Made by a program: the position numbers and the translations under genes. Below, one piece after another: positions 37,264-46,625 of a stretch of 64,000 nucleotides of DNA (position 1 is its first letter; every line of letters begins with the position of its first letter). This DNA is from CAVUFH01 sp963740835 (GTDB lineage: Bacteria; Actinomycetota; Acidimicrobiia; IMCC26256; PALSA-610): positions 1,143,958-1,207,957 of the forward strand of contig CAVUFH010000002.1 of the NCBI GenBank assembly GCA_963740835.1, in the 5' to 3' direction. Below the pieces are notes generated by a model. That model made no database searches, was not told the DNA's origin, and worked only from the letters and a program-made list of their open reading frames with translations.

Positions 37264-38916
37264 TCACCGGCGGTCTCGTCGGGAGACGGCAAGCGTCGCG
37301 ATCTGAGTCCGGTTGGCCGCGCCGAGTTTGCGAATGGCGCTGGCGACGTGGGATTCGACGGTCCGCCGGGAGATGAACAGCCGTTGCGCGATCTCCGGAT
37401 TGCTCAGGCCGCCGCTGACCAGTTCGGCAACCTCGAGCTCGCGTGGGCTCAGCGCGTCGAAGCGGCTCTGGGGCGTTCTGTCCGTGCCGTGCTGACGCGT
37501 GAGCGGTTCCAGCGCGGTCGTCGCATCCATCCGCGTGAACTCGGCTGCGGCCGCGTCCGCGAGTTCGCGCGCCTGATCGCGTCGACCTGATGCCGCGAGA
37601 AGGTCTGCAGCTTCTTGACAGGCCCGCGCGTAGTCGAGCCGCCACGGCGTCGCCTCGAGCAGTTCGGCCGCAGCAACCAGACCGTCCGCGTCACGGTCGA
37701 GGAGCGCTCGGCACCGCCGCGCCGCCGCAACCACACTCGTGACGGCGCAACCTTCCGCGACGCCCTCGACCTCGATGACGAGCGCAGTCGCTGCGTCGCC
37801 GCGTCGGGTCGCGAGCGCGGCCTTCACCAAGTCCGGCGCGATCGAACGGAACTGGGTAAGGCCTCGCATCGTCGCGGTCAGGTGCCAGAGCTCCCAGAGC
37901 TGACTGAACGCGGCGTCGACGTTGCCGGCGTCGAGCGCTTCCATCGCCGTGACCCACAGCAGGAGGTCGACGCCGAAGAGGTGCAATCCGCTGCGCATCT
38001 CTTCGTGCCCGGCGCGCAGATGAGCGCGCCCATCCGTGACGTCGCCGCGACCGAATGCGACGCGGGCAAGTCCGGCGTGGGCGGTGACCAGGTGCGCGTT
38101 CGCTCCCGTCTCATCCGCGATCGCGATCACGGCGTTCAACTCGCGCACGGCATCGTCCCAACGTCCGCTGAAGAGCGCAACAAGACCGAGTGCTGCAGAC
38201 GTGTGGACCAGCGTCGGCAGCTCGCCTCGTCGCTTCGCTTCGTATCCGATGCGCTCGTAGAGAACGGCGGCATCGTCGAAGCCATCGCGAAATGCCTCGA
38301 ACGAGGCGACCCAGACGTCGGGAATGAGAAAGCCGGCACGAGGCATGGTCCGCGGATCGAAGCGCCGGAACGACTCGAGTGCGTGGTACACGGCGTCGTC
38401 GAATCGACAACCCGCACCGGCCACGAGGGCCAATCCCTGGTGCGCCGCGCACTCGACGTGCGGGCTGGTAGTGGTCGCGAGCACCTGCTCGAGCTCGTCG
38501 GCAACCCGCGCGGGATCGTCCCCCAGGAGCACACGCTGACCCGTCGCGAGGCAACGCGTCACGCCATCGCTGCGCTCTCCGGTGATCCCAGCCTCCTGGT
38601 AGTGCCGCGACGACGACGTGAGGTCGCCCGCGGTTGCGAGTACTGCGCCAAGTCCGGCGTGGATCTGTTGACGGTGCTCGGCCCGATCGAAGGTCGCGAG
38701 GAGCGCTTCGGCGTGGTTGCGGGCCGCGGCGATGTCACCGGCACGGGCCAGGGGCTCGAGGCACGCGACCTCGACCTCGACCCGACGCTCGTCATCCGGT
38801 TCCATCAGCGACAGCGCTCGCCGGTACAACTCGACGGCAACCGATGGCGCGACCGCCGCGACATCGAACGCCGCCCGCATCAGCACGCCGACCGTACTTG
38901 CGGCGCCATCGTCCAC
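37264..38916 (-). CDS. LuxR-family regulator, TPR-like helical region plus HTH
   Basis: The 550-residue protein looks like the C-terminal part of a LAL regulator. The first 470 residues are TPR-like helices (AVELYRRALSLMEPDDE onward). The last 65 are a LuxR/NarL HTH with LSPRELEVAELVSGGLSNPE and ISRRTVESHVASAIRKLG. The usual N-terminal AAA/NTPase domain is missing. This start is supported by TAGGCT ending seven bases before the GTG, so I treat it as a real short gene rather than a broken one. Targets unknown. Confidence 0.8.
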   Translation of the reverse strand: MDDGAASTVGVLMRAAFDVAAVAPSVAVELYRRALSLMEPDDERRVEVEVACLEPLARAGDIAAARNHAEALLATFDRAEHRQQIHAGLGAVLATAGDLTSSSRHYQEAGITGERSDGVTRCLATGQRVLLGDDPARVADELEQVLATTTSPHVECAAHQGLALVAGAGCRFDDAVYHALESFRRFDPRTMPRAGFLIPDVWVASFEAFRDGFDDAAVLYERIGYEAKRRGELPTLVHTSAALGLVALFSGRWDDAVRELNAVIAIADETGANAHLVTAHAGLARVAFGRGDVTDGRAHLRAGHEEMRSGLHLFGVDLLLWVTAMEALDAGNVDAAFSQLWELWHLTATMRGLTQFRSIAPDLVKAALATRRGDAATALVIEVEGVAEGCAVTSVVAAARRCRALLDRDADGLVAAAELLEATPWRLDYARACQEAADLLAASGRRDQARELADAAAAEFTRMDATTALEPLTRQHGTDRTPQSRFDALSPRELEVAELVSGGLSNPEIAQRLFISRRTVESHVASAIRKLGAANRTQIATLAVSRRDRR

Positions 38917-38923
38917 CCGGACG

Positions 38924-38929
38924 AGCCTA
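38924..38929 (-). promoter_or_regulatory. TAGGCT -10 box, leaderless LuxR gene
   Basis: TAGGCT on the reverse strand is followed by seven bases and the GTG start. It lies in the 45-base gap after the ABM-like gene, giving the regulator its own promoter. Confidence 0.5.
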
Positions 38930-38961
38930 GGTGCGCGGCGACGTCCGTGATCCCCGCGATG

Positions 38962-39384
38962 TCAGGCTGGCCGAGAATGCTCGTTCCGGTTCGAACCGGA
39001 GGTCGGCTCCCGGAGCCGTGCGAAGGCATCGCGCCACGAGGGTGTGCCGTCGTGCCCCGAGACCGTCCACCGAACGAACGTCGTGGGGCCCATGTCTTCC
39101 GCGAGTTCCTCACGCAGCTGGGCGTGCGGGGCCGAACCGGCAAACGTGTCGAGCGCCGAATCGTCGATCCAGAGCGACAGCGTCGCGTACTCCTTGCGGA
39201 ACGGCCGAGCGAGCGTCGCGAAGCCGACAACACCTTCGGTCGTTCGCATCTGTCGCGCGACGGCGCGCGATCCCCTGAAGAGCCGCCAGGCCTCGCTGCG
39301 ACGCTTCGGCGGTATCAACGATGCCAAGGCGATGTACTCGCGCTCCCCGTCGATGGGCACGAGTTGCTTCCAACGCGACTTCAC
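38962..39384 (-). CDS. ABM/spheroidene-monooxygenase-like small protein
   Basis: The 140-residue product has EYIALASLIPPKRRSEAW, GVVGFATLARPFRKEYATLS and LWIDDSALDTFAGSAPHAQL, the pattern of antibiotic-biosynthesis-monooxygenase-fold proteins, a ferredoxin-like dimer. Enzymatic activity is not assured. An ATG 38 codons upstream exists but would overlap the SARP gene and lacks signals; the GTG at 39384 has TACGGT six bases before it and coincides with the start of family similarity. Confidence 0.65.
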   Translation of the reverse strand: MKSRWKQLVPIDGEREYIALASLIPPKRRSEAWRLFRGSRAVARQMRTTEGVVGFATLARPFRKEYATLSLWIDDSALDTFAGSAPHAQLREELAEDMGPTTFVRWTVSGHDGTPSWRDAFARLREPTSGSNRNEHSRPA

Positions 39385-39390
39385 CGGTCG

Positions 39391-39396
39391 ACCGTA
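39391..39396 (-). promoter_or_regulatory. TACGGT -10 box, leaderless ABM-like gene
   Basis: Reverse-strand TACGGT is followed by CGACCG and the GTG start. It is the same hexamer as at the DUF1801 and SARP genes. Confidence 0.45.
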
Positions 39397-39476
39397 CAGT
39401 GCTCGATCCGGCGCGGGATCCGTGAGATCACTGATTTCTCGGACGCGATCGCGCACCCCGCGTCCGGCTCGGACTT

Positions 39477-42400
39477 CTACGCGCGGCGTATCGCGCATTC
39501 GGCCGCGACTGCCGCCTCCGGGTCGGTGCGACCGGCGACGAAAGCGGCCTCCATCACCGCGGGATCGCCGACGCGCTCGAGCGCGCGGTCGATGTCGGCC
39601 CGCTCGGCTTCGACGACCGGCCCACCGGTCGCTTCGCGCAATGCCACGGCGGCGCCGAGGTACCGACCGAGACCCTCGTCGTCACCGCGCAGCGACGCGA
39701 CACCCGCCAGACCTTCGAGCGCCAACGCCTCGGCCCGTACGTCGCCGGCGTCACGGGCCGCGTCGAGGCCGGCGACGTGTTGTTCTTCGGCGCCCACGTC
39801 GTCTCCTCGCAACTCCGCGATGTATCCCAGCGATGCGAGGCTGAGGCTCAGACCCGCAGGAGCCGCGCGATCGACGTAGAGCGCGACCGCATCACGATGA
39901 CACTGTTCGGCCTCGTCGAGCCGACCGCGGCGGCGCAGCGTGATGCCGCGCAAGTTGTACGCCAACGCCAGGGTCGGCACGTAGCGCTGCCGCTCGGCCG
40001 CGACGAGTGCTTCCTCGAACAAGGTATCCGCCTCGTCGGATCGGCCCTGCAGCGCGTAGATGTACACGAGGCGCGCAGTCAGGCCGCTCGACATGCCGGT
40101 CGCGCCGACGGCGTGCAAGCCCGCGATCGCCTGGCGCAACGCGAGCTCCGCATGGTCGTAGTCGCCGCGCGCCGCGGCCATGTCGGCAACGTGGCGGAGC
40201 GCGGTGCCACGACCCCACGCGTTGCCGAGTTCGCCGAATCGGGCGGCTGCCTCCTCGAACTCCGGGAGCGCCGCGTCGAAGTCGGCCGTCACCAGCGGGG
40301 TCTCACCGCGCACAAAGGCGGCCATGGCCAGGCTCCAACCGTCGCCCACACGTTCGAACGCGCGGCGCGACTCCTCGAACAGTGCCGCGGAGGCATCCGC
40401 GCGGTGGAAGGAGTCAGCGAGGGCGGTACCGTGCAACATCGTCGCGACGCCGATCGCGGCGTCGTCACCGAGCCCGCGCGCCTGCTCGACGCCTTCGGCA
40501 CCATACGCGATCGCCCGCTCGCTGTCGTGCACGATGCCGACGACGCCCGCCCACGCAAGTGCGATGACGCGCCGGCTCGGGATCGTCGGCTCGCCCAGCG
40601 AAAGCGCGGCATTCATCCATCGCCAGGTGTCGTCGACGCGACCACCCATGTTCCAGTACCAGCCGAGCCCGGCCGCGATCGCGCACACGATATCCGCATC
40701 GCCGGAGACAATGGCCCACTCCATCGCGACGCGGATGTCGTCGAGCCACTCACCGACCACGCCATACCAGTTGCCTTCCGTCATCCCGTGCGCCGCGCTG
40801 GGTACCTCGATCAGTGAGGCGACGTATGCGGCATGGCGGGCGCGAGTTGCGTCGGCGTCGCCGGAGCGATCGAGGCGTTCACGGCCGTACTGGGCAAGCG
40901 TCTGGAGGAGCCGGAAGTCGACACCGCGCGCGGATCGCCGCGCGGTGACCAACGACCGGTCGACCAGGCGAGCCAACAGCTCGGCGACGTCGTCCGTGCC
41001 GATCGTCGCGTCACCACAGACCTGCTCGGCGGCCACCACCCCGAAGTGCCCCGCAAAGAGCGAGACGCGCTCGAAGACCCGACGTTCGTCGTCGAACAGG
41101 AGGTCGTAGCTCCAATCGATCACGGCCCGCAGCGTCTGCTGACGCGGGTACGCAGTGCGCGCGCCGGCAGTCAACAGCCGGAAGCGATCGTCGAGCCGGC
41201 TCAAGAGATCATCGGGCGTGAAGGCACGCATCCGCGCCGCGGCGAGCTCGATCGCGAGCGGAAGGCAGTCGAGGCGCTCACAAAGCGCCCGCACCGTCAC
41301 GTCTGACGCACGGGTCGCGTCGAATGCCGGCGCGACGGCGCGTGCACGCTCCATGAAGAGCGCGACGGCATCTTGCAACTTGAGTGGCGCGAGGGGCCAA
41401 AGCACCTCACCCGCGATCATCAGGGGCTCACGGCTCGTCGTCAACACGTGCAGTTCGCCGCACCCGCCAACCAGATCCTCGACCATCTCCGCGGCGAGCG
41501 CGATGACATGCTCACAGTTGTCGAGGATCAGCAAGGCGTCACGACCGCGGAGAAACTCACGCAACCGCTCGCGCAGGTTGCTCGACGCACCCTCTCCGAA
41601 CTCCGCCTCGACCCCGAGCGCGGCGGCGATCGCGGTGGCAACGCCGGCCGCATCGGCAACCGGCGCGAAGTCGGCCATGTACACGCCGTGCTCGAACTCA
41701 TTCAGCAGGCGGCGGCCGACCTCGATCGCGAGAGAGGTCTTGCCGACGCCGCCGGCACCGACGATCGTCGCGACCCGATGTTCGCGGACGAGTGTGACCG
41801 TCGCGTCGATCTCCGGCTCCCGGCCGATGAGTGCAGTCGTCGCCGCGGGCAGATTGCTCGAGGGCGCGCGCGCGGCGCCACCCGAACGTGGGACCGGTGG
41901 CGACGCGAGCGAGAAGTCTTGGGCGAGCACCGCCTGCTCGACCTGCCTCAGCGCGGGCCCCGGGTCGATGCCGAGCTGCTCGGCCAGCACCGTGCGCGCT
42001 CGTTGGTACGCGCGCAGCGCGTCGGCCTGACGGCCCGCGCGGTACAGCGCAGTCATGAGCTGGGCCCAGAGGCGCTCGCGCAGCGGACACTCCTGCACCA
42101 GCGCTTCGAGCTCACCAATCAGCTCTGAGTGTCGGCCGAGCAGCAGGTCGGCGTCGACGCGGTCTTCGATCACCGTGAGTCGCGACTCTTCGAGTCTGGT
42201 GATCACCGGTCGCGCGAAGGCGTCGTCTGCGAAGTCGACGAGTGCGGTGCCGCGCCACAGTGCGAGCGCGTCGCGCAGAACCGTCGCCGCCGCCTCGGCG
42301 TCACCTGCGTGGAGCGCAGCTCGGCCTTCCGCCGAGAGCCGGTCGAAGCGGGCCGCGTCGAGCGCGTCTTGTGGCAGATCGAGCGCGTAGCCACCTCCAC

Positions 42401-42641
42401 GGGTTGCGATCCGGTCCTCGCCGAGCGCGCGTCGCAAGCGCGAAACGTGGACCTGCAAGTTGTTGCGCGCCGGGATGCGCTCGCCGCTCCAGACGTCCTC
42501 GAGGAGCTGGTCGGCAGGCACCGGGTGGCCTTGGGCCAACGCGAGGTCGATGAGCAGCGTGCGCGGACGCGAGCCGCCGATGTCGACGGGGGCGCCGTCG
42601 TCGTCGAGCACCTCGAGCGGCCCCAGGATTCGGAGCTCCAC
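39477..42641 (-). CDS. AfsR/SARP-type regulator: wHTH, BTAD, NB-ARC ATPase, TPRs
   Basis: The 1054-residue transcriptional activator has an OmpR-like winged helix (1-95, MELRILGPLEVLDDDGAPVD), a BTAD domain (about 98-245), an NB-ARC-type NTPase with Walker A GAGGVGKTS (Lys301) and LLILDNCEHV as Walker B, and a long TPR C-terminus (about 620-1000). Such proteins activate nearby secondary-metabolite or stress genes upon ligand or phosphorylation signals. It starts with GTG eight bases after TACGGT, so it is probably leaderless. It diverges from the DrrAB-type exporter, its most likely target by position. Confidence 0.92.
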   Translation of the reverse strand: MELRILGPLEVLDDDGAPVDIGGSRPRTLLIDLALAQGHPVPADQLLEDVWSGERIPARNNLQVHVSRLRRALGEDRIATRGGGYALDLPQDALDAARFDRLSAEGRAALHAGDAEAAATVLRDALALWRGTALVDFADDAFARPVITRLEESRLTVIEDRVDADLLLGRHSELIGELEALVQECPLRERLWAQLMTALYRAGRQADALRAYQRARTVLAEQLGIDPGPALRQVEQAVLAQDFSLASPPVPRSGGAARAPSSNLPAATTALIGREPEIDATVTLVREHRVATIVGAGGVGKTSLAIEVGRRLLNEFEHGVYMADFAPVADAAGVATAIAAALGVEAEFGEGASSNLRERLREFLRGRDALLILDNCEHVIALAAEMVEDLVGGCGELHVLTTSREPLMIAGEVLWPLAPLKLQDAVALFMERARAVAPAFDATRASDVTVRALCERLDCLPLAIELAAARMRAFTPDDLLSRLDDRFRLLTAGARTAYPRQQTLRAVIDWSYDLLFDDERRVFERVSLFAGHFGVVAAEQVCGDATIGTDDVAELLARLVDRSLVTARRSARGVDFRLLQTLAQYGRERLDRSGDADATRARHAAYVASLIEVPSAAHGMTEGNWYGVVGEWLDDIRVAMEWAIVSGDADIVCAIAAGLGWYWNMGGRVDDTWRWMNAALSLGEPTIPSRRVIALAWAGVVGIVHDSERAIAYGAEGVEQARGLGDDAAIGVATMLHGTALADSFHRADASAALFEESRRAFERVGDGWSLAMAAFVRGETPLVTADFDAALPEFEEAAARFGELGNAWGRGTALRHVADMAAARGDYDHAELALRQAIAGLHAVGATGMSSGLTARLVYIYALQGRSDEADTLFEEALVAAERQRYVPTLALAYNLRGITLRRRGRLDEAEQCHRDAVALYVDRAAPAGLSLSLASLGYIAELRGDDVGAEEQHVAGLDAARDAGDVRAEALALEGLAGVASLRGDDEGLGRYLGAAVALREATGGPVVEAERADIDRALERVGDPAVMEAAFVAGRTDPEAAVAAECAIRRA

Positions 42642-42649
42642 GGCGTTCC

Positions 42650-42655
42650 ACCGTA
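42650..42655 (-). promoter_or_regulatory. TACGGT -10 box, leaderless SARP gene
   Basis: TACGGT, eight bases, then GTG on the reverse strand, in the 121-base divergent region shared with the ABC exporter operon. Confidence 0.5.
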
Positions 42656-42762
42656 GGCCACGGCTGTTAGCGACTTGAAAGCACCCCTACAGGCCCCCCG
42701 ACGAGGCTCAGGGCGACACTACCGGCGACCGATCGTGACGAAAAGCGAGAACGGATATCCAG

Positions 42763-43584
42763 ATGACTGCCAATCAGGTTCAGGGGCCTGCGATCGAGGT
42801 GCAGGGCTTGGAGAAGTCGTTCAAGAAGGTGGAGGTGCTGCGCGGCGTGGACTTCGCTGTGGCGCGGGGCAGCATTTTTGCGCTGCTCGGCTCGAACGGA
42901 GCGGGCAAGACCACGGTCGTGAGACTCCTTTCCACGCTGCTGCAAGCCGACGCGGGAACTGCGCGCGTCAACGGCTGCGATGTCGCGACGCAGGCTGCGG
43001 ACGTGCGAAAGTCCATCAGCCTCACCGGACAGTTCGCGGCCGTCGACGAGATCCTCAGCGGGCGCGAGAACCTGGTGTTGGTTGCCCAGTTGCGACACCT
43101 CGAGGACGCGGGCACGATCGCCGATGAGCTGCTCGATCGCTTCTCTCTGACCGACGCGGCCGCGCGAAGGGTGTCGACGTATTCGGGTGGCATGCGTCGC
43201 CGCCTCGACATCGCGATGAGCCTCATCGGGAATCCGCCGGTCATCTTCCTCGACGAGCCGACGACCGGCCTCGATCCCCAGGCGCGCATCGAAGTGTGGC
43301 AGGCCGTCAAGGAACTCGCCGAGCACGGCACCACGGTGCTGCTCACGACGCAGTACCTGGACGAGGCCGAGCACCTGGCCGACCGCATCGCGATCCTCCG
43401 CGAGGGTCGGATCATCGTGAACGGCACCCTCACCGAGCTCAAGCGGCTGCTCCCGCCGGCCAAGGTCGAATACGTCGAGAAACAGCCGACCCTCGAGGAC
43501 GTCTTCCTCGCCATCGTCGATGACGACGGCAGGACGCCGACGCCGGCAATTGCCGCCGCGTCAGCGCGGACATCGAAGGACTAA
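42763..43584 (+). CDS. ABC transporter ATP-binding protein, DrrA-like
   Basis: The 273-residue ATPase has Walker A GSNGAGKTT (Lys49), the Q-loop SLTGQFAAVDE typical of the daunorubicin-resistance DrrA group, signature YSGGMRRRLDIA (Ser141), Walker B VIFLDEPTTGLDP (Asp164, Glu165) and the C-terminal extension with PTLEDVFLAIV. It would power export of a hydrophobic compound with the permease nine bases downstream. Possibly controlled by the divergent SARP regulator. Confidence 0.93.
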   Translation: MTANQVQGPAIEVQGLEKSFKKVEVLRGVDFAVARGSIFALLGSNGAGKTTVVRLLSTLLQADAGTARVNGCDVATQAADVRKSISLTGQFAAVDEILSGRENLVLVAQLRHLEDAGTIADELLDRFSLTDAAARRVSTYSGGMRRRLDIAMSLIGNPPVIFLDEPTTGLDPQARIEVWQAVKELAEHGTTVLLTTQYLDEAEHLADRIAILREGRIIVNGTLTELKRLLPPAKVEYVEKQPTLEDVFLAIVDDDGRTPTPAIAAASARTSKD

Positions 43585-43593
43585 GGAACAACC

Positions 43594-44355
43594 ATGACCG
43601 AGCACTTCTTCGGCGACACTGCCGTCCTGCTGCGACGATCTTTGCGTCACGTCACGCGCAGCCTGGACACCATCATCACTACCACGATCATGCCGATCGC
43701 ATTCTTGCTGCTGTTCGTCTACGTGTTCGGCGGCGCGATCGACACAGGGGCGGATTCGTATGTGAACTACCTCCTGCCCGGCATCCTGCTCATCACGATC
43801 GCAACGGGCATCTCCTATACGGCGTTCCGGCTCTTCTTGGATATGAAGAGCGGCATCTTCGAACGATTCCAGTCCATGCCGATCGCACGGTCGTCCGTGC
43901 TGTGGGCGCACGTATTGACGTCGGTGGTCGCCAATCTGATCTCGCTCGTGGTCGTCGTGCTCGTCGCACTCCTCATCGGCTTCCGCACGGGAGCGAGCGT
44001 GCAGGCTTGGCTCGCGGTCGCCGGCATCCTGATCCTCTTCACCCTCGCGTTGACGTGGATCGCCGTGATCCCCGGTCTCTCCGCGAAGTCCGCGGATGGC
44101 GCGAGCGCGTTCTCCTACCCGCTCATCTTCCTGCCGTTCATCAGCTCGGCATTCGTGCCCACCGACACCATGCCCGGCCCGGTACAAGCCTTCGCCGAGC
44201 ACCAACCGGTGACGTCCATCGTCAACGCGATCCGCGACCTGTTCACACAGCACCCGGTCGGCTCTGACATATGGATCGCCCTGGCCGAGTGTGTCGGCAT
44301 CCTCGTTGTCGCGTACTTCTTCGCCATGGCCACGTACCACCGCAAGATCTCCTGA
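43594..44355 (+). CDS. ABC-2 type permease, DrrB-like
   Basis: The 253-residue membrane protein has six predicted helices. IITTTIMPIAFLLLFVYVFG follows the amphipathic N-terminus, and DMKSGIFERFQSMPIARSS is the conserved cytoplasmic coupling segment of DrrB-type permeases. The late FLPFISSAFVPTDTMPG fits the same family. AAGGA precedes the ATG. It forms a two-gene export operon with the ATPase. Confidence 0.92.
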   Translation: MTEHFFGDTAVLLRRSLRHVTRSLDTIITTTIMPIAFLLLFVYVFGGAIDTGADSYVNYLLPGILLITIATGISYTAFRLFLDMKSGIFERFQSMPIARSSVLWAHVLTSVVANLISLVVVVLVALLIGFRTGASVQAWLAVAGILILFTLALTWIAVIPGLSAKSADGASAFSYPLIFLPFISSAFVPTDTMPGPVQAFAEHQPVTSIVNAIRDLFTQHPVGSDIWIALAECVGILVVAYFFAMATYHRKIS

Positions 44356-44422
44356 GGAGAGCATCGAGCGGGGCCCGGGCCGGAAGCCAACGCCCACAGC
44401 ACACCAAGCATGAAGCCGCGCG

Positions 44423-45064
44423 TCAGCGCCTCCGGGCGCGCAGGACGACGTCGGCGATGTGGGGGGTGCCGGGCGGCGGATCGATCCGCGGCACGACCGT
44501 GTGCAACTCGACCGTGAAGTCGTCGCCGAGGAGCCGGCTGAGGTCGTCGGCACCGACGTAGTCCGCCGGGTCGACGCCCCGCGACTTCATGTGCTCGCGG
44601 TGCTCGTCATCCAGGTCGTGGTAGACGGCGAGCAGCAACCCGCCTGGGCACACGGTGTCGAGCAATTTTCGCACTGCGGCCTCGCCGGCGGCCTTGGGCA
44701 GCGCGGGGTACTGCATCGAGACGAGCTCGAACGAGCGCGCCGGCAACGGTGTCTGCAGCACATCCCCGCAGACCCACTCGACACTGACGTCGTTGAGCTC
44801 GCCGGCCTCTCTCGCCCGGCCTACGGCTACGTCGGAGATGTCGATCGCGGTGACGCTCCAACCGCGTTCAGCGAGCCACATCGCGTCGGCGCCTTCGCCA
44901 CAACCGACGTCGAGCGCCCGGCCCGAGGCGAGATCGGCGACCTCGGCGACGAGCCGCCCGTTGGGCCGTCCACTCCACTTCGCACCGTCGTGCTCGCTGT
45001 ACCTCGCATCCCACTCGGCGGCTTGCGCCTCCGCGCCGAAGCGCGGTTCACCGTGCTCGTGCAT
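44423..45064 (-). CDS. Class I SAM-dependent methyltransferase
   Basis: The 213-residue enzyme has ALDVGCGEGADAMWLAERGW (motif I with the following helix), TAIDISDVAV and the late VCPGGLLLAVYHD. It resembles the small tellurite-resistance/thiopurine-type methyltransferases of actinobacteria, which often begin MHEHG and contain WSGRPN, as here. The ATG at 45064 is preferred to one seven codons upstream because TACCAT ends six bases before it. Substrate unknown. Confidence 0.87.
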   Translation of the reverse strand: MHEHGEPRFGAEAQAAEWDARYSEHDGAKWSGRPNGRLVAEVADLASGRALDVGCGEGADAMWLAERGWSVTAIDISDVAVGRAREAGELNDVSVEWVCGDVLQTPLPARSFELVSMQYPALPKAAGEAAVRKLLDTVCPGGLLLAVYHDLDDEHREHMKSRGVDPADYVGADDLSRLLGDDFTVELHTVVPRIDPPPGTPHIADVVLRARRR

Positions 45065-45070
45065 GTCCGG

Positions 45071-45076
45071 ATGGTA
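45071..45076 (-). promoter_or_regulatory. TACCAT -10 box, leaderless methyltransferase gene
   Basis: TACCAT, six bases, then ATG on the reverse strand. It lies inside the alternative longer reading frame and so argues for the shorter protein. Confidence 0.45.
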
Positions 45077-45305
45077 GACCGCCATTTTCGAGGTTCTGCA
45101 CGTCGGCGCAGCACGCCACCGACGCGTCGCATGTGCCTGACGCGAGCGCGCCGGACGTTCACTCCGTCACCTCGCGGGCGGATGCACCACCTCTCGCTTC
45201 GTCGAGGCTTCGGCTCTACGCTCACCGCCGGATGTTTCGCTTCGAGGTCGCGACACTTGGCGATCGACAACACACCGAGCGGACGCAACCCGGGAGAACG
45301 TGATC

Positions 45306-46517
45306 ATGAGTGAAACCACGACTGCGAGCGTGGACACGGCGATCCGCCCGTTCCGAATCGAGGTTCCTCAGAACGAGATCGATGAGCTGCGTCGCCGCAT
45401 CGATGCGACGCGCTGGCCGACCAGGGAACTCGTCGCCGATCGGTCGCAGGGTGTGCAGTTGGCAGCGTTACAGGAACTCGCGCGCTACTGGACGAACGAG
45501 TACGACTGGCGCCGGTGCGAGGCACGCCTGAACACGCTGCCGCAGTTCAAGACCAAGATCGACGGGCTCGGCATCCACTTCATCCATGTGGAGTCCGCAC
45601 ACGAGAACGCGTTGCCGTTGATCATGACGCACGGCTGGCCGGGCTCGATCGTCGAGCTGCTCGAGACCATTGGCCCACTTACCGACCCGACCGCGCACGG
45701 CGGACGCGCCGAGGACGCGTTCCACCTCGTGCTGCCGTCCATCCCCGGCTACGGCTTCTCCGACGAGCCGACCGAACTCGGCTGGGGCCCCATCCGCATC
45801 GGACGGGCCTGGCACGAGCTCATGCGGCGCCTCGGTTACACCCGGTACGTCGCGCAGGGCGGCGACGTGGGCTCACAGGTCACCGACGCGATGGGCCGCC
45901 TGTCACTCGACGGTCTGATCGGCATCCACACCAACCTTCTGACTCCGGCGCTCGGCGACGCGCAAGCCCTCAGCGCGTCGCCACCCACCGAGGAAGAGCG
46001 TGCCGCGCTCGACCAGCTCGACGCGTTCCATGCGACCGGCACTGGTTACTTCGTGGAGCAGGCGACCCGCCCGGAGACGATTGGCTATGCCCTTCTAGAT
46101 TCACCCATCGCACTTGCGGCCTGGATGATCGATCACGATACGGACGCCTACCAGAAGATCGCTCGCGCCTTCGTCGACGGGCAACCCTCGGGCAATCTCA
46201 CCAAGGAACACATCGTCGACAACATCACGCTGTATTGGTTGACAGGCACCGGCGCCTCGGCTGCGCGCTCGTACTGGGAGGAAGGACAAGAGAATGCTCG
46301 TGCGGCCGGCAAGCCTCCCACGCCGGTCTCGATTCCGGTCGGCTTCACCACGTTCCCCGGGGAGATCTGGCGGACCCCGCGCAGCTGGGTCGAGCGGGCG
46401 TACCCCGACGTCGACATCTCCTTCAACGAAGTCGACAAGGGCGGTCACTTCGCCGCATGGGAGGAACCGGAGCTCTTCTCGGAAGAGTTGCGCGCCGCCT
46501 TCCGGCCGCTCCGCTAA
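45306..46517 (+). CDS. Epoxide hydrolase (EHN domain plus alpha/beta hydrolase)
   Basis: The 403-residue protein has an N-terminal EHN domain (about 12-115, FRIEVPQNEIDELRRRI) and an alpha/beta hydrolase core: HGWPGSIVELLE oxyanion loop, nucleophile Asp187 in GGDVGSQV and the base His381 in GGHFAAWEEPE. The Asp nucleophile identifies it as an epoxide hydrolase-like enzyme that opens epoxides to diols. GGGAGA lies nine bases before the ATG; a GTG two codons earlier is too close. Probably monocistronic. Confidence 0.92.
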   Translation: MSETTTASVDTAIRPFRIEVPQNEIDELRRRIDATRWPTRELVADRSQGVQLAALQELARYWTNEYDWRRCEARLNTLPQFKTKIDGLGIHFIHVESAHENALPLIMTHGWPGSIVELLETIGPLTDPTAHGGRAEDAFHLVLPSIPGYGFSDEPTELGWGPIRIGRAWHELMRRLGYTRYVAQGGDVGSQVTDAMGRLSLDGLIGIHTNLLTPALGDAQALSASPPTEEERAALDQLDAFHATGTGYFVEQATRPETIGYALLDSPIALAAWMIDHDTDAYQKIARAFVDGQPSGNLTKEHIVDNITLYWLTGTGASAARSYWEEGQENARAAGKPPTPVSIPVGFTTFPGEIWRTPRSWVERAYPDVDISFNEVDKGGHFAAWEEPELFSEELRAAFRPLR

Positions 46518-46611
46518 CCCTGAGGACGCGTCGGTGCGAACCTGCATCTTGGTGGTCCGCACCGGTCATGCAGCGTTTTGGGGACATCCCCGTGGGGCGA
46601 CGGCACCTCAG

Positions 46612-46617
46612 TACCCT
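46612..46617 (+). promoter_or_regulatory. TACCCT -10 box, leaderless small gene
   Basis: TACCCT ends eight bases before the ATG of the small orphan; no ribosome-binding site is present. This is the main support for that gene's start. Confidence 0.45.
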
Positions 46618-46625
46618 CCGCAGCC

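Noticed and set aside
37264..38916. Treating the LuxR gene as a truncated pseudogene
   Set aside because: The start has its own well-placed TANNNT box and the open frame is intact to the HTH.
39385..39498. The longer 178-residue version of the ABM-like protein
   Set aside because: The extra 38 residues overlap the SARP gene, have no start signal and precede the conserved domain; the GTG at 39384 has a promoter box at the right distance.
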